A DNA stretch of 64,000 bases, taken from Rhodoplanes sp. Z2-YC6860 (GTDB taxonomy: Bacteria; Pseudomonadota; Alphaproteobacteria; Rhizobiales; Xanthobacteraceae). Positions 19,201 through 26,880 of this stretch are shown one piece after another. The DNA is taken from the NCBI RefSeq assembly GCF_001579845.1, contig NZ_CP007440.1:7152029-7216028 (forward strand), written 5' to 3'. A program made the translations under genes and the position numbers. Within the stretch, counting starts at the first letter, position 1; each line of letters begins with the position of its first letter. The notes beneath the pieces are model-generated. The model made no database searches. It saw nothing but the letters and a program-made list of their open reading frames with translations, and was not told the origin of the DNA.

Positions 19201-19469
19201 GAGAGGCCGTAAAGCGATACGCTCCGGATGGTGTTGATGTTTTTCAGATTGGACGTCGCGGCCTCGATCGGAATGGTGATGTACCGCTCCATCTCCTCCG
19301 CCGAGAGCCCCGAACTCTGCGTAATGACATCCACCATAGGTGGCGTCGGATCCGGATAGGCCTCGATGTTGAGCTGCATGAACGCGAACACGCCGCCGAT
19401 CATCGTCATCACGAAGATGACGACCATCAGGACGCGTTGCTTCAGTGCAAATGCGACGATGGCGTCCAT
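16299..19469 (-). CDS. RND efflux pump, heavy-metal (CusA/CzcA) family, first pump of the operon
   Basis: 1056 residues, full length. TM4 carries AIDFGLIVDSTVIMVEA near residue 393 with the same D-x5-D-x6-E relay. The porter domain has WVRATMPTTISLDEG, where the downstream pump has IRAVMPPTINLESG; a methionine is kept in both, near the place where CusA has a substrate methionine, but this is only a rough alignment. The gene starts 52 bases after the adaptor gene. Two clearly diverged pumps behind a single adaptor suggest a heteromeric pump or two pumps that share the adaptor (inference). Confidence 0.93.
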   Translation of the reverse strand: MDAIVAFALKQRVLMVVIFVMTMIGGVFAFMQLNIEAYPDPTPPMVDVITQSSGLSAEEMERYITIPIEAATSNLKNINTIRSVSLYGLSDVKLQFTFDYTYEEALQQVLNRLAQLPQLPNGAQPQISPISPIGEIYRYRLTAPRNFSVTDLKTLQDWVLERRFHAVPGVIDVTGWGGKTKTFEVQVDFNKMLAFGVTFAQVLQVLNNSNVNVGGNTINIGPQAAVVRGVGLIKSPEDLANTMLIQNNGNPVLVKDIATVIVGNQPRLGIAGQDDDNDVVEGIVLMRRGEQSSPTIARVRAEVDRINNGNILPPGVKIERIYDRQNLIDTTTHTVLHNMIVGIGLVFLLQWLFLGNLRSAVIVGLTIPFALFFAIGILVMRGESANLLSVGAIDFGLIVDSTVIMVEAIFRRLGELHEAPGTRHPQTPEGFTGKLAAIFCGGCDVNRSILFAACIIIAGFLPLFTLSGVEGHIFGPMAKTYAYALLGGLIATFTVTPALSAIILPEHVAETETILVRVLHRVYTPVLHYAVRNKPIVLGGLAALLVVTAITVRMLGLEFLPKLEEGNLWVRATMPTTISLDEGNGYVNQMRRLIRDFPEVETVVSQQGRPDDGTDAAGSFNAEFFVPLRPVKDWRPGIDKDDLTAEILKKLQAEFPGVEFNFSQYLQDNVAEAVSGVKGENSIKLFGNDLVKLTETANKIKAVLGTVQGITDLAVFASLGQPTLQIDVDRKRAARYGLTPGDINSTVHIAIGGETGGNLYEPGSDRYFPIIVRLAPKFREAAETIRDIRISVTNPSGGVMQIPLSEVATVNLVSGASYIYREKQQRYLPIKFSVRDRDLGSAILEAQSKIEQQVVLPLGSRMEWVGEFGNLKDAIARLQVVVPISLGLIALLLWINFGSVADTALAMSVIPMAVVGGIFGLVIMDIPFSVSAAIGFIALFGISTMDGIIILSQFNTLICQGLDRRTAILRTGELQMRPVLMTCVIAGIGLLPAMLSTGIGSQVQKPLATVVVCGMMLAPIVILVTLPVLIEMFSRRQVPSTAPETVSDPLHSAPHA

Positions 19470-19521
19470 GCTGGCTTTGTCCGGCGCACGCGGCGCGGGT
19501 TAGCTGCCATCGGCAGCTTGC

Positions 19522-20802
19522 TTAGGTTCCTGCCGCCTGATCGACGAACAAGCTGCCCTTGGTCACAACCGACTCGCCGGCCTGCAGGCCCTGCACCACT
19601 TGGACCATGCCGGCCCGGATGATGCCGGTCTTGATCTGGCGGACTTCGAGGGTCTTGTCGGGACGCACCACCCAGACGCGGGCGGTCTCGGCTTCGTAGA
19701 TCACCGATTCACGCGGCACCGCGACCGAGGTCTCGCCCTCATCGGCGTACAGCGTCACGGTGGCGAACATCTCCGGCTTGAACTTGCGATCGGTGTTGTC
19801 GATCGTCGCCCGCACCATCAGGCGGCGGACGCTCGGATCGAGCGAAGCGGAGACATGTTCGATGGTGGCGTTGAACACCTGGTTCGGGAACGCGAGCATC
19901 GTGAACTCGATGCGCTGTCCGACGCGCACCTTCGGCGCATCGGTTTCGCGTACATAGGCGACGATCCACACCGTCGAGAGGTCGCCAATCACGAAAACCG
20001 GATCGACCGCGCCGGTCGAGATATAGCTGACGTACTGTCCCGGACCGACCTTGCGCGACACCACGGTACCCGACAGCGGCGCGTAGATCGGCGTATCGGA
20101 GGTGATCTTGCCGCTTTCCTGAAACGCCGTGATTTCGTCGTCGGTCTTGCCGAGGATCGAGAGATTGTTGCGCGCGGCTTCGAGCGCGGCCTCGGCGTTG
20201 CGCTGATCAGACCGCGCCTGAACCAGTGTGGCCTGAGCGGTCTGGTAGTCGCGCAGCGGGCCGGCCTTGCTTTCATAGAGCGTGCGGTTCTGCTTCTCGA
20301 TGATTTCCGCAATCGTAACGGCCGACTTCGCCTTATTCAGGCCAGCGACCGCCGCCAGGAAATTGTTCTGGGCGTTCACCATGTCGGAGGCTTCAATATA
20401 GAATAGCGGCTGGCGCTGCTGCACCTCGTCGCCGGCCTTCGCCAGCACCCGCGTTACGCGACCGACGTAGGGCGGGAAGATCGATGTCGAGCGGTCTTCG
20501 TTGACGCCGATCTTGCCCTCGGTGGTGATCTCCGAGCGGAACGCCATCTGCTTGCAGGGCTCGATGCCGAGCGAAGCCCATTGCGCGGCCGTCGGCACGA
20601 AGCGCGCCGGACGCTTGGACTGGCTGGACACTTCGGTGTCGGCGCCGACTGTGTTCTTGGGGCTGCGCTTGTCTGAGCCGCTGGCATAAACAGCAGCACC
20701 GGCTACCGCCGCGAGCACCGCGACCACAGCCACCGTCTGCCTTTTTCCAAGCGCCGCCCGCAACCAATCTGGGCAGCGCGACCAAAGCGTTTCCAAAGAC
20801 AA
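19522..20802 (-). CDS. RND efflux periplasmic adaptor subunit (CusB/CzcB-like)
   Basis: About 426 residues. An N-terminal membrane anchor (AVVAVLAAVAGAAVYASG) is followed by a barrel-sandwich hybrid/lipoyl segment (GRVTRVLAKAGDEVQQRQPLF), an alpha-helical hairpin, the second lipoyl half (PIYAPLSGTVVSRKVGPGQYV) and beta-barrel and membrane-proximal domains. The start is not an ATG: a strong GGAGGAGAGGAG stretch is followed by TTG codons at 20802 and 20796, either of which fits; no ATG is nearby. It is the first gene of the adaptor-pump-pump operon. No outer-membrane TolC-like gene and no local regulator are present. Confidence 0.87.
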   Translation of the reverse strand: MSLETLWSRCPDWLRAALGKRQTVAVVAVLAAVAGAAVYASGSDKRSPKNTVGADTEVSSQSKRPARFVPTAAQWASLGIEPCKQMAFRSEITTEGKIGVNEDRSTSIFPPYVGRVTRVLAKAGDEVQQRQPLFYIEASDMVNAQNNFLAAVAGLNKAKSAVTIAEIIEKQNRTLYESKAGPLRDYQTAQATLVQARSDQRNAEAALEAARNNLSILGKTDDEITAFQESGKITSDTPIYAPLSGTVVSRKVGPGQYVSYISTGAVDPVFVIGDLSTVWIVAYVRETDAPKVRVGQRIEFTMLAFPNQVFNATIEHVSASLDPSVRRLMVRATIDNTDRKFKPEMFATVTLYADEGETSVAVPRESVIYEAETARVWVVRPDKTLEVRQIKTGIIRAGMVQVVQGLQAGESVVTKGSLFVDQAAGT

Positions 20803-20847
20803 ACTCCTCTCCTCCCCCTGAAGAGGGCTACAATTTTTTGTCGGCCG

Positions 20848-20883
20848 GGTATACCAGAAAACCCTGCTTTTAATAGTTAAAAG
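20848..20883 (-). promoter_or_regulatory. Candidate promoter and operator of the RND operon
   Basis: On the minus strand a perfect palindrome CTTTTAA-CTA-TTAAAAG (20867-20883) lies about 65 bases upstream of the adaptor start and overlaps the place of a -35 box for a TATACC -10 candidate (20848-20853, itself within the palindrome GGTATACC). AT-rich dyads placed this way usually bind a repressor or a MerR/ArsR-type regulator. The regulator is not encoded next to it. Confidence 0.45.
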
Positions 20884-21041
20884 GTGGCCATGTGCAAGGG
20901 GCGCACGGCACTCATAAGTGTTTGTGCTTAGGCCATAAAATGCGACAACGAGCCCGTTTCCGGACGCCCGAGAACGATGGGCGCCCCGACTAGGGTTTTG
21001 CCTGACAAAGTCGGTTGCCGAAGGCTTACTTCCAGTCGCAG

Positions 21042-22544
21042 TTACTCGGCGGTATCGACCGGCGGCAGTGCCAAAGCGGCATCCACCAGCGCGCCGGCGC
21101 GCTTGAAATCGAAGTTGCGGTAAACGTTCATCTTCACGATGAATGACGCACCTCCGTAGAACTTCTCGTACTGTGCGTGGCGGCTGCCGAATTCCGAGCC
21201 GAGGAAGTCCCAAAGCAGCCGCATCAACGCGACACGGTGCTTCGCGTCGGTCGACGCAGAGCGCTGGAAACGCTCCATATCCGCCGCCGTTTCCGGGCTT
21301 TCGAGGTCGGCCAGCGACGACGGCAGCGTGATGAAGGCTCCGCCGGCGAGTTCGCGGACCATTTCAAGCATGCGGCCGTTGAATTCCGACTGCATGGCCA
21401 TGGCCGAATAAAGCGCCAGTGCCGAAGGCCACAGCACGTTGTTCTTGATTTCCGACACGGTCTCCTGGCCGAGCAGCATGGTCTCATAGATCGAGACCAG
21501 GGCGGCGAGTTCGCCCATCATCACCTGCACCGGAGGCGTGGCGGCGTTTCCTGTCATTTCGTTCATCCGCTGGGCCATGCCGGCCAGGAAGCGCAGCTTG
21601 GTCACATAACGCACCTGAGCCTGATGATTGCCCAGCGTGTGTGCTGTGGTCTTCCACCACTGGTCACGGCTGACCTCGATGTTGCGGTAGATGAACACGT
21701 GCTCCCAGGGCACGAACACGTTGTCGAAGATGACGTAGTTGTCGGTCTCGTCGAAGCGGCTCGACAGCGGATAGTCGAAGCTGTTGTCGGCGCGCAGCGC
21801 AAACGGACGTCGCGGATAGAGCTTTAGGCCGGGCGCATTCATCGGCACCGCGAGGCAGTTGGCGTAGTTCTCGTCGCCCGGCTGCAGCGGGTGGATGCAG
21901 CTCAAGTGCAGCCAGTCGGACAGCACGCCGCCGGTGGCAAGCTGCTGGGCGCCGGAGATGACGATACCGTCGTCGCGCTCCTTGACCACACCGGCATAGA
22001 GCGCCGGATCGCTCTGCTTGTGCGCCGGCTTGCTGCGGTCGATCTGCGGCGGCACGATCGCGTAGCTGAGGTAGAGATGCTCGTCGCGCATTTTCTCGTA
22101 AAACGCGACGACGTTATCGGCATACTTCTGGCCCCCCTTGGCGAACACCTCGGGCACCGAGGCGTAGCCAGTGAAGAAGCCCGCCACGTGGTCGGGCGAA
22201 CGGCCCATCAGGCCGAAGGTCGCCTCCGCCCACTTCTCGTGGAACATCCGGCGCTGACGCAGATCGGCATGCGAGCGCGGGATCTGATAGGAACGATGCA
22301 CCGGCCCGCCGGTGCGCGGCGACGTGAAGGTCATCACCTCGCGGTTCTCTGGCGCCGCCGCGATGTCGTAGAGGCGCGCCACCGAGCGCGCCGCCTCACG
22401 GAACGCCATGTGCTTGCAGACGTCCTTGACCCGCTCGCCTTCGACGAAAACCGCGCGGCCGTCGTTCAGCGAACGCAGATAGTCGGCACCGGTGCGCAGC
22501 GATGTGGCGGCGGCCTTCGGCCGTTCCGGGGAAAGCGTGCTCAT
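21042..22544 (-). CDS. HpaB-family flavin-dependent monooxygenase (4-hydroxyphenylacetate 3-monooxygenase type)
   Basis: 500 residues from the ATG at 22544, preceded by AGGAG nine bases upstream. The N-terminal HpaB domain starts TGADYLRSLNDGRAVFVEGERV, and the middle holds the SYQIPRSHADL and VFVPWEHVFIYR segments typical of the acyl-CoA-dehydrogenase-fold oxygenase component. Such enzymes hydroxylate phenols with FADH2 supplied by a separate reductase (HpaC), which is not found nearby. 4-hydroxybutyryl-CoA dehydratase-like relatives share the fold, so the reaction is only a family guess. It is divergent from a MarR-type gene that probably controls it. Confidence 0.87.
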   Translation of the reverse strand: MSTLSPERPKAAATSLRTGADYLRSLNDGRAVFVEGERVKDVCKHMAFREAARSVARLYDIAAAPENREVMTFTSPRTGGPVHRSYQIPRSHADLRQRRMFHEKWAEATFGLMGRSPDHVAGFFTGYASVPEVFAKGGQKYADNVVAFYEKMRDEHLYLSYAIVPPQIDRSKPAHKQSDPALYAGVVKERDDGIVISGAQQLATGGVLSDWLHLSCIHPLQPGDENYANCLAVPMNAPGLKLYPRRPFALRADNSFDYPLSSRFDETDNYVIFDNVFVPWEHVFIYRNIEVSRDQWWKTTAHTLGNHQAQVRYVTKLRFLAGMAQRMNEMTGNAATPPVQVMMGELAALVSIYETMLLGQETVSEIKNNVLWPSALALYSAMAMQSEFNGRMLEMVRELAGGAFITLPSSLADLESPETAADMERFQRSASTDAKHRVALMRLLWDFLGSEFGSRHAQYEKFYGGASFIVKMNVYRNFDFKRAGALVDAALALPPVDTAE

Positions 22545-22602
22545 GATCGATCTCCTGTGGTCAAGCAGCACGGCCCGCGGCGGGCCGGATAGCTTCAAAA
22601 TT

Positions 22603-22621
22603 TAGCTACAGTACGTATCTA
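22603..22621. promoter_or_regulatory. Candidate MarR operator between hpaB-like and marR genes
   Basis: TAGCTAC-AGTAC-GTATCTA is an inverted repeat with seven-base arms and one mismatch, placed in the 132-base divergent intergenic region. A direct repeat GGTCAAGC occurs on both sides (22559 and 22632), and a GC palindrome CGGCCCG-CGG-CGGGCCG (22571-22587) lies in the hpaB leader. Size and location suit a MarR dimer; binding is not shown. Confidence 0.4.
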
Positions 22622-22676
22622 TTTGGGACGCGGTCAAGCTGCCATGGTATAAAGCGGCCGGTTGCGGGGAGATTCC

Positions 22677-23276
22677 ATGGCCACAAGACAGGCGGCAAAA
22701 CGGCCGGCGGCGCGCAACGTCCGACCGAACAAGCCCGGCAAAGCCAAGGCGTTCACCTCGCCCGCGACCGTGACGCTGCCGGCGGTGCTGGTCGGCGGCA
22801 ACGATACCGCCTTCCGCGAAACCATCTATCTGATGGCGCTGGCCTTTGACCGGCTGCATTCCTGCCGCGAAGCCTTCGGCCGCGCGCTCTCGCTCACGGC
22901 GTCGCAGTTCATCGTGCTGATCGGCACCGCGCACCGGCAGGGCCAAGAGGGCGTCACCATCCGTGCGCTCGCCGATCACACCCAGCTCGCCGCGACCCAT
23001 GTCACCACCGAGGTCGGCCGCCTGATCGACAAGGGTCTGCTCGTCAAGGAGGCCAACAGCCGCGACCGGCGGAGCGTGCTGGTGCGGCTATCGCCTCACG
23101 GCGAGGCCGCGATCCGCGACGTCAATCCGCTCCTGCGCCGCGTCAACGACCGGCTATTTCAGAACGTCACCCGCGCCGAGTTCGACGTGGTGTCGCGGTT
23201 CTTCGCAAAGTTTGCGCACAACGGCGAGGAGGCGCTGTTCGAACTGCGCCGAGCCGGGCGCGAGCGGACAAACTGA
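22677..23276 (+). CDS. MarR-family transcriptional regulator (HpaR-like position)
   Basis: 199 residues starting at the ATG at 22677 behind GCGGGGA; an in-frame TTG lies 15 bases upstream. A basic 40-residue N-terminal extension (TRQAAKRPAARNVRPNKPGKAKA) precedes a winged-helix core with ALADHTQLAATHVTTEVGRLIDKGLL and the wing NSRDRRSVLVRLSPHG. MarR proteins are ligand-responsive repressors of aromatic catabolism and efflux. Divergent orientation to the HpaB-like gene suggests it represses that gene and itself, with a phenolic acid as inducer (inference). Confidence 0.9.
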   Translation: MATRQAAKRPAARNVRPNKPGKAKAFTSPATVTLPAVLVGGNDTAFRETIYLMALAFDRLHSCREAFGRALSLTASQFIVLIGTAHRQGQEGVTIRALADHTQLAATHVTTEVGRLIDKGLLVKEANSRDRRSVLVRLSPHGEAAIRDVNPLLRRVNDRLFQNVTRAEFDVVSRFFAKFAHNGEEALFELRRAGRERTN

Positions 23277-23310
23277 AGGCTGCCAGCGTCTCAGTTGCCC
23301 AACGTCCGCA

Positions 23311-24279
23311 TCAATCAGCCTTCAATCCCGTCGCCTTGATCAAATCGCCCCATTTCTTCAAGTCCGTCTCGATGATGCGACGCATCTCGGTCGCGCTGTT
23401 GGGAGCAAGCTCCAGCCCGGCGGAGGCCAAAACTTTCTGGGCCTCGGGCAGTTCCGCGATCCTGGCCACCTCGGCATTGAGCCGCGCCACACGGTCTTCC
23501 GGCGTGCCGCGCGGCACGAACAGCGCGAGCCATGATTGCGCGCTGAAGTTCGGCACGCCGGCTTCCCGCAGCGTCGGGATGTTCGGCATCGACTTCGCGC
23601 GCGTCGGCTCGGCGACGCCGAGCGGGACCAGCTGACCGTCGCCGATCATCGGCAGGACCGCCGCCGTGTCGAACAGTCCGAGAGGGACGTCGCCGGCCGC
23701 AACCGCGGTGGCGGCCGGTGCGCCGCCGCGATAGGGCACGGCCTCCATTTTGATGCCGAGTTCGCGCTGCAAAAGCTCGGCCGCGAGATTGGACGACGAG
23801 CCGCGGCCCGCGACCGCGTAGCTGAGCGGTTTCGCCTTCGCGGCAGCCACCAGATCGGGGATCGAGGCGATACCCGACCTGGCATTGGCGGCGAGCATGA
23901 TGGGGCTCGACACCACCTTGCTGATCGGCACCAAGTCCGTCAGCGGATCATAGTTGAGCTTCGCCAGATGGACATTGATCGTCACCGGGCTGTCCGAGAG
24001 GATGATGATGTTGTGGCCATCCGGATCGCTTCGCACCAGCGCGTCGATGCCGATCGCGGCGTTGGCGCCCGGCTTGTTCTCGACGATCACACTCTGCCCG
24101 ATGCTGTCCTGCAGGTTCTTCGCGATCACCCGCGCCGTCAGATCGACGCTGCCGCCCGGCGCATAGGGCACGATGATGCGGATGGTCTTGCTCGGGAAAG
24201 TCTGGGCCTGGGCTGTTGCGGCCGCGACGATGGCAAGCAACGCGATGAGCCCGCGTTTCACCTGACGGAGGTCCATCAT
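23311..24279 (-). CDS. Bug/TctC-family solute-binding protein
   Basis: 322 residues from the ATG at 24279, preceded by GGGAGGAAGG. A Sec signal (KRGLIALLAIVAAATAQAQ) is followed by FPSKTIRIIVPYAPGGSVDLTARVIA, the family's N-terminal ligand loop, then IVENKPGANAAIG. It is convergent with the MarR gene, with 34 bases between the stops, and head-to-head with the FAD monooxygenase gene. It probably supplies a carboxylate ligand; no permease lies beside it. Confidence 0.93.
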   Translation of the reverse strand: MMDLRQVKRGLIALLAIVAAATAQAQTFPSKTIRIIVPYAPGGSVDLTARVIAKNLQDSIGQSVIVENKPGANAAIGIDALVRSDPDGHNIIILSDSPVTINVHLAKLNYDPLTDLVPISKVVSSPIMLAANARSGIASIPDLVAAAKAKPLSYAVAGRGSSSNLAAELLQRELGIKMEAVPYRGGAPAATAVAAGDVPLGLFDTAAVLPMIGDGQLVPLGVAEPTRAKSMPNIPTLREAGVPNFSAQSWLALFVPRGTPEDRVARLNAEVARIAELPEAQKVLASAGLELAPNSATEMRRIIETDLKKWGDLIKATGLKAD

Positions 24280-24517
24280 GGACCCTTCCTCCCGTTTGTG
24301 ACGTCTGATTTGTTTGCGGTGATAATGGACGCAATGCCGCGACTTGATCAATCGCGTCCAGCCGCGACGACCGATCATTCAGCATGTGAATGACCGGTCA
24401 TTATCAGGATCGATTTTGAGAATGCCGGGTCGCGGCCTAGTCTGTTGCAAAAGCCTGCGAACCGCCTTGATGGAAAGCAAAGTCGCGGCATGATGCTTTT
24501 GAGCAGTGGAGGAACGG

Positions 24518-25723
24518 ATGCCATCGAGCTGCAAGATCGCGATTGTTGGCGGCGGGCTCGCGGGCCTCGCCACCGCACAGGCGCTGAAATCCGTCGGGCT
24601 CAAGGCCGAGGTGTTCGAGCAGGCGCCGGCGCTGGGCGAGATCGGCGCCGCCGTCAACACCAGCCCGCAGGCCGTGAAAGCGCTGCGCGCGATCGGCGTC
24701 GGCGAGAAAATCGCTGCGGTCGGCACCCGCTCGCCTGGCATCTACACCCGCAACATGCAGACCGGCGAATTCCTCGAACTCAATGACCGGATGAAGGCCG
24801 CGGAGAAATACGGCGCGCCTTATTACACATTCCACCGCGCCGATCTGCTCGATGGGCTCGCGGGCGGGCTCGATCCCAGCGCCGCTCACCTCGGGCACCG
24901 CCTCACTGCGCTCGAAGAGCGGAGCGATTGCGTTCTGCTCACCTTCGACAATGGCGCGCAGGTCGAGGCCGAGATCGTGATCGCCGCCGACGGGGTGCGC
25001 TCGGTGATCCGCCGCGCGCTCTATGGCGCCGACAACCCGAGCTACACCGGCCAGATGGTGTGGCGGTCGCTGCTCAACGGCGATGACGTGCCGAAGGAGG
25101 TGCTGGAGCCGACCGGTCATATCCAATGGGTCGGGCCGGGCTGCCATCTCCTCGCCTACTACATCCGCGGCACCAGACAGGTGAACATCGTCACCCAGGA
25201 AGACACCGACAAATGGGTCGAGGAAGGCTGGTCGACGCGCGGCGATCCCGATGAGATGCGGCTGTCGTTCCCGAATCCCGAGCCGCGTCTCGCGAAGCTG
25301 CTCAGCATCGTCACCGAGTGCTCGAAGTGGGGCCTGTTCACACGGCCGCTGACGCAGAATTGGGGCCGCGGCCGCATCCAGCTCATCGGCGACGCCGCGC
25401 ACGCCATGCTACCCAATGCCGGCCAGGGCGCCTGCCAGGCGTTCGAGGATGCCTACATTCTCTCTCGCTGGCTGGAATCGGCGAAAGACCCGGTCGAGGC
25501 CTTTGCGAACTTCCGCCGTGTCCGCATCCCGCGGGTGCACGGCATCCAGCGGCTGTCGTTCTCCAACGCCAAGTTCAAGCACATGCGCGACGCAGCCGCG
25601 CAGAAAGACATGGTCGCGACCGGCAAGGGCAGCGTGCACGGCAGCTCTGACTGGGTCTGGAGCTACGAGCCGACCAGCGAGTGGAACAAGGAGCCGACCG
25701 TGCCCACCGCCTACGCGGCGTGA
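24518..25723 (+). CDS. FAD-dependent aromatic monooxygenase (salicylate / 3-hydroxybenzoate hydroxylase type)
   Basis: 401 residues from the ATG at 24518 behind GGAGGAAC. Class A flavoprotein hydroxylase motifs: IAIVGGGLAGLATAQAL with VFEQ at the N-terminus, the DG motif ADGVRSVIR near residue 160, and the GD motif RIQLIGDAAHAMLPNAGQGACQA near residue 290. Such single-component enzymes hydroxylate phenolic acids with NAD(P)H and oxygen. Its stop is 75 bases before a Bug gene in the same direction, so uptake and oxidation of one substrate may be linked (inference). Confidence 0.9.
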   Translation: MPSSCKIAIVGGGLAGLATAQALKSVGLKAEVFEQAPALGEIGAAVNTSPQAVKALRAIGVGEKIAAVGTRSPGIYTRNMQTGEFLELNDRMKAAEKYGAPYYTFHRADLLDGLAGGLDPSAAHLGHRLTALEERSDCVLLTFDNGAQVEAEIVIAADGVRSVIRRALYGADNPSYTGQMVWRSLLNGDDVPKEVLEPTGHIQWVGPGCHLLAYYIRGTRQVNIVTQEDTDKWVEEGWSTRGDPDEMRLSFPNPEPRLAKLLSIVTECSKWGLFTRPLTQNWGRGRIQLIGDAAHAMLPNAGQGACQAFEDAYILSRWLESAKDPVEAFANFRRVRIPRVHGIQRLSFSNAKFKHMRDAAAQKDMVATGKGSVHGSSDWVWSYEPTSEWNKEPTVPTAYAA

Positions 25724-25798
25724 GGCTCGATCGTCCGTTCGCAAACGCGGTGGTGCGCGGCACTAAACAAAAAGAACGGCTCCATCGGGAGGAAGACT

Positions 25799-26767
25799 AT
25801 GAGGCGCAAGATCGTCAGCGTTATTGTTCTGCTCGCGGCGCAACTCCTGATCGTTCAGGACGCGCGCGCGTTTCCCGATCGACCCGTGAAGCTCGTGGTG
25901 TCGTCGCCGGCCGGCGGCCCACCCGACATCATGGCGCGGCTTCTCTCGGACAAGATCGCGGCGGCGCTCTGCCAGCCGATTGTGGTGGAGAACCGGCCTG
26001 GCGGCGGCGGCGGCACCATCGCGGCCAAGTCGGTGCTGGCCGCGGAGCCGGACGGCTACACGCTGATGCTCGGCAGCACCAGCTCGGTTCTGATCGGACC
26101 GCTCATTCAAAAGAGCGCGGGTTACACCGCCGATTCATTCACGCCGGTCGCGAATCTCGCCGAAAGCGCCGAGGTCCTCGCGGTGCATCCGTCGGTCGCC
26201 GCCACCTCGGTCGCCGAATTGGTGAAGCTCGCCAAGTCGCAGCCGGGCAAGCTCAGCTACGGCTCGGCCGGCGTCGGCTCGCTGCCCCACATCGAAGGCG
26301 AGCTGTTGAAGGCGCGCGCCGGGATCGACATGAGCCACGTGCCCTATCGCGGCGGGGGACCTGCCGTGTCCGATCTGCTGGGCGGCCAGATCCAAGTGAT
26401 GTTCTCGGCTCTGACGCAGCTCCTGCCGAATGTTCGCGAAGGCCGCCTGCGCGGCCTCGCCGTCACCAGCGCCACCCGCAGCAAGCTCGCACCCGACCTG
26501 CCGACCATGATGGAAAGCGGCTTCGATCAGTTCGTCACGGCGTCGGTCAGCTTCATCGTCGCGCCGCCGAACACGCCGATTGCGATCCGGCAGCAGCTCA
26601 ACGACGCGGTGGCGAAAGCACTCGCAAGTCCCGAGGTGGAGCAAGCTTTCGCCAAGATCGGCGCCCAGGCGCGGCCCAGCACGCCGAACGAGCTTGGCGT
26701 CTACATGGCCGAGCAGCAGCGGCGCTGGTTGAAGATCGTCGAGACGACGCGGATCACGGTCGAGTGA
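25799..26767 (+). CDS. Bug/TctC-family solute-binding protein
   Basis: 322 residues; ATG preceded by GGGAGGAAG. A signal peptide (IVSVIVLLAAQLLIVQDARA) leads into FPDRPVKLVVSSPAGGPPDIMARLL, then VVENRPGGGGGTIAAKSV and LSYGSAGVGSLPH. Ends ...IVETTRITVE. It follows the FAD monooxygenase and precedes a Tat-exported hydrolase. Periplasmic carboxylate capture is the family role; the ligand is unknown. Confidence 0.94.
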   Translation: MRRKIVSVIVLLAAQLLIVQDARAFPDRPVKLVVSSPAGGPPDIMARLLSDKIAAALCQPIVVENRPGGGGGTIAAKSVLAAEPDGYTLMLGSTSSVLIGPLIQKSAGYTADSFTPVANLAESAEVLAVHPSVAATSVAELVKLAKSQPGKLSYGSAGVGSLPHIEGELLKARAGIDMSHVPYRGGGPAVSDLLGGQIQVMFSALTQLLPNVREGRLRGLAVTSATRSKLAPDLPTMMESGFDQFVTASVSFIVAPPNTPIAIRQQLNDAVAKALASPEVEQAFAKIGAQARPSTPNELGVYMAEQQRRWLKIVETTRITVE

Positions 26768-26811
26768 TGGCTGCGGTGCCCGGCTGCGCCTCAATCTGTC
26801 ATTTTTAATCC

Positions 26812-26817
26812 TATAAT
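26812..26817 (+). promoter_or_regulatory. Candidate -10 box upstream of the Tat hydrolase gene
   Basis: A perfect TATAAT lies 63 bases before the ATG of the alpha/beta hydrolase gene. No convincing -35 is found 16-18 bases upstream, so this is a weak call. Confidence 0.22.
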
Positions 26818-26880
26818 CAAGGCAGCGCAGGCCGCGTTGCCGATCGCGTCTGCGCCAACGGATAAATCAGGAGGCTTCCG

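Noticed and set aside
23274-23324. Shared bidirectional terminator between the MarR and Bug genes
   Set aside because: The TGAAGGCTG/CAGCCTTCA arms are separated by 33 bases and have no T-run; too weak to list.
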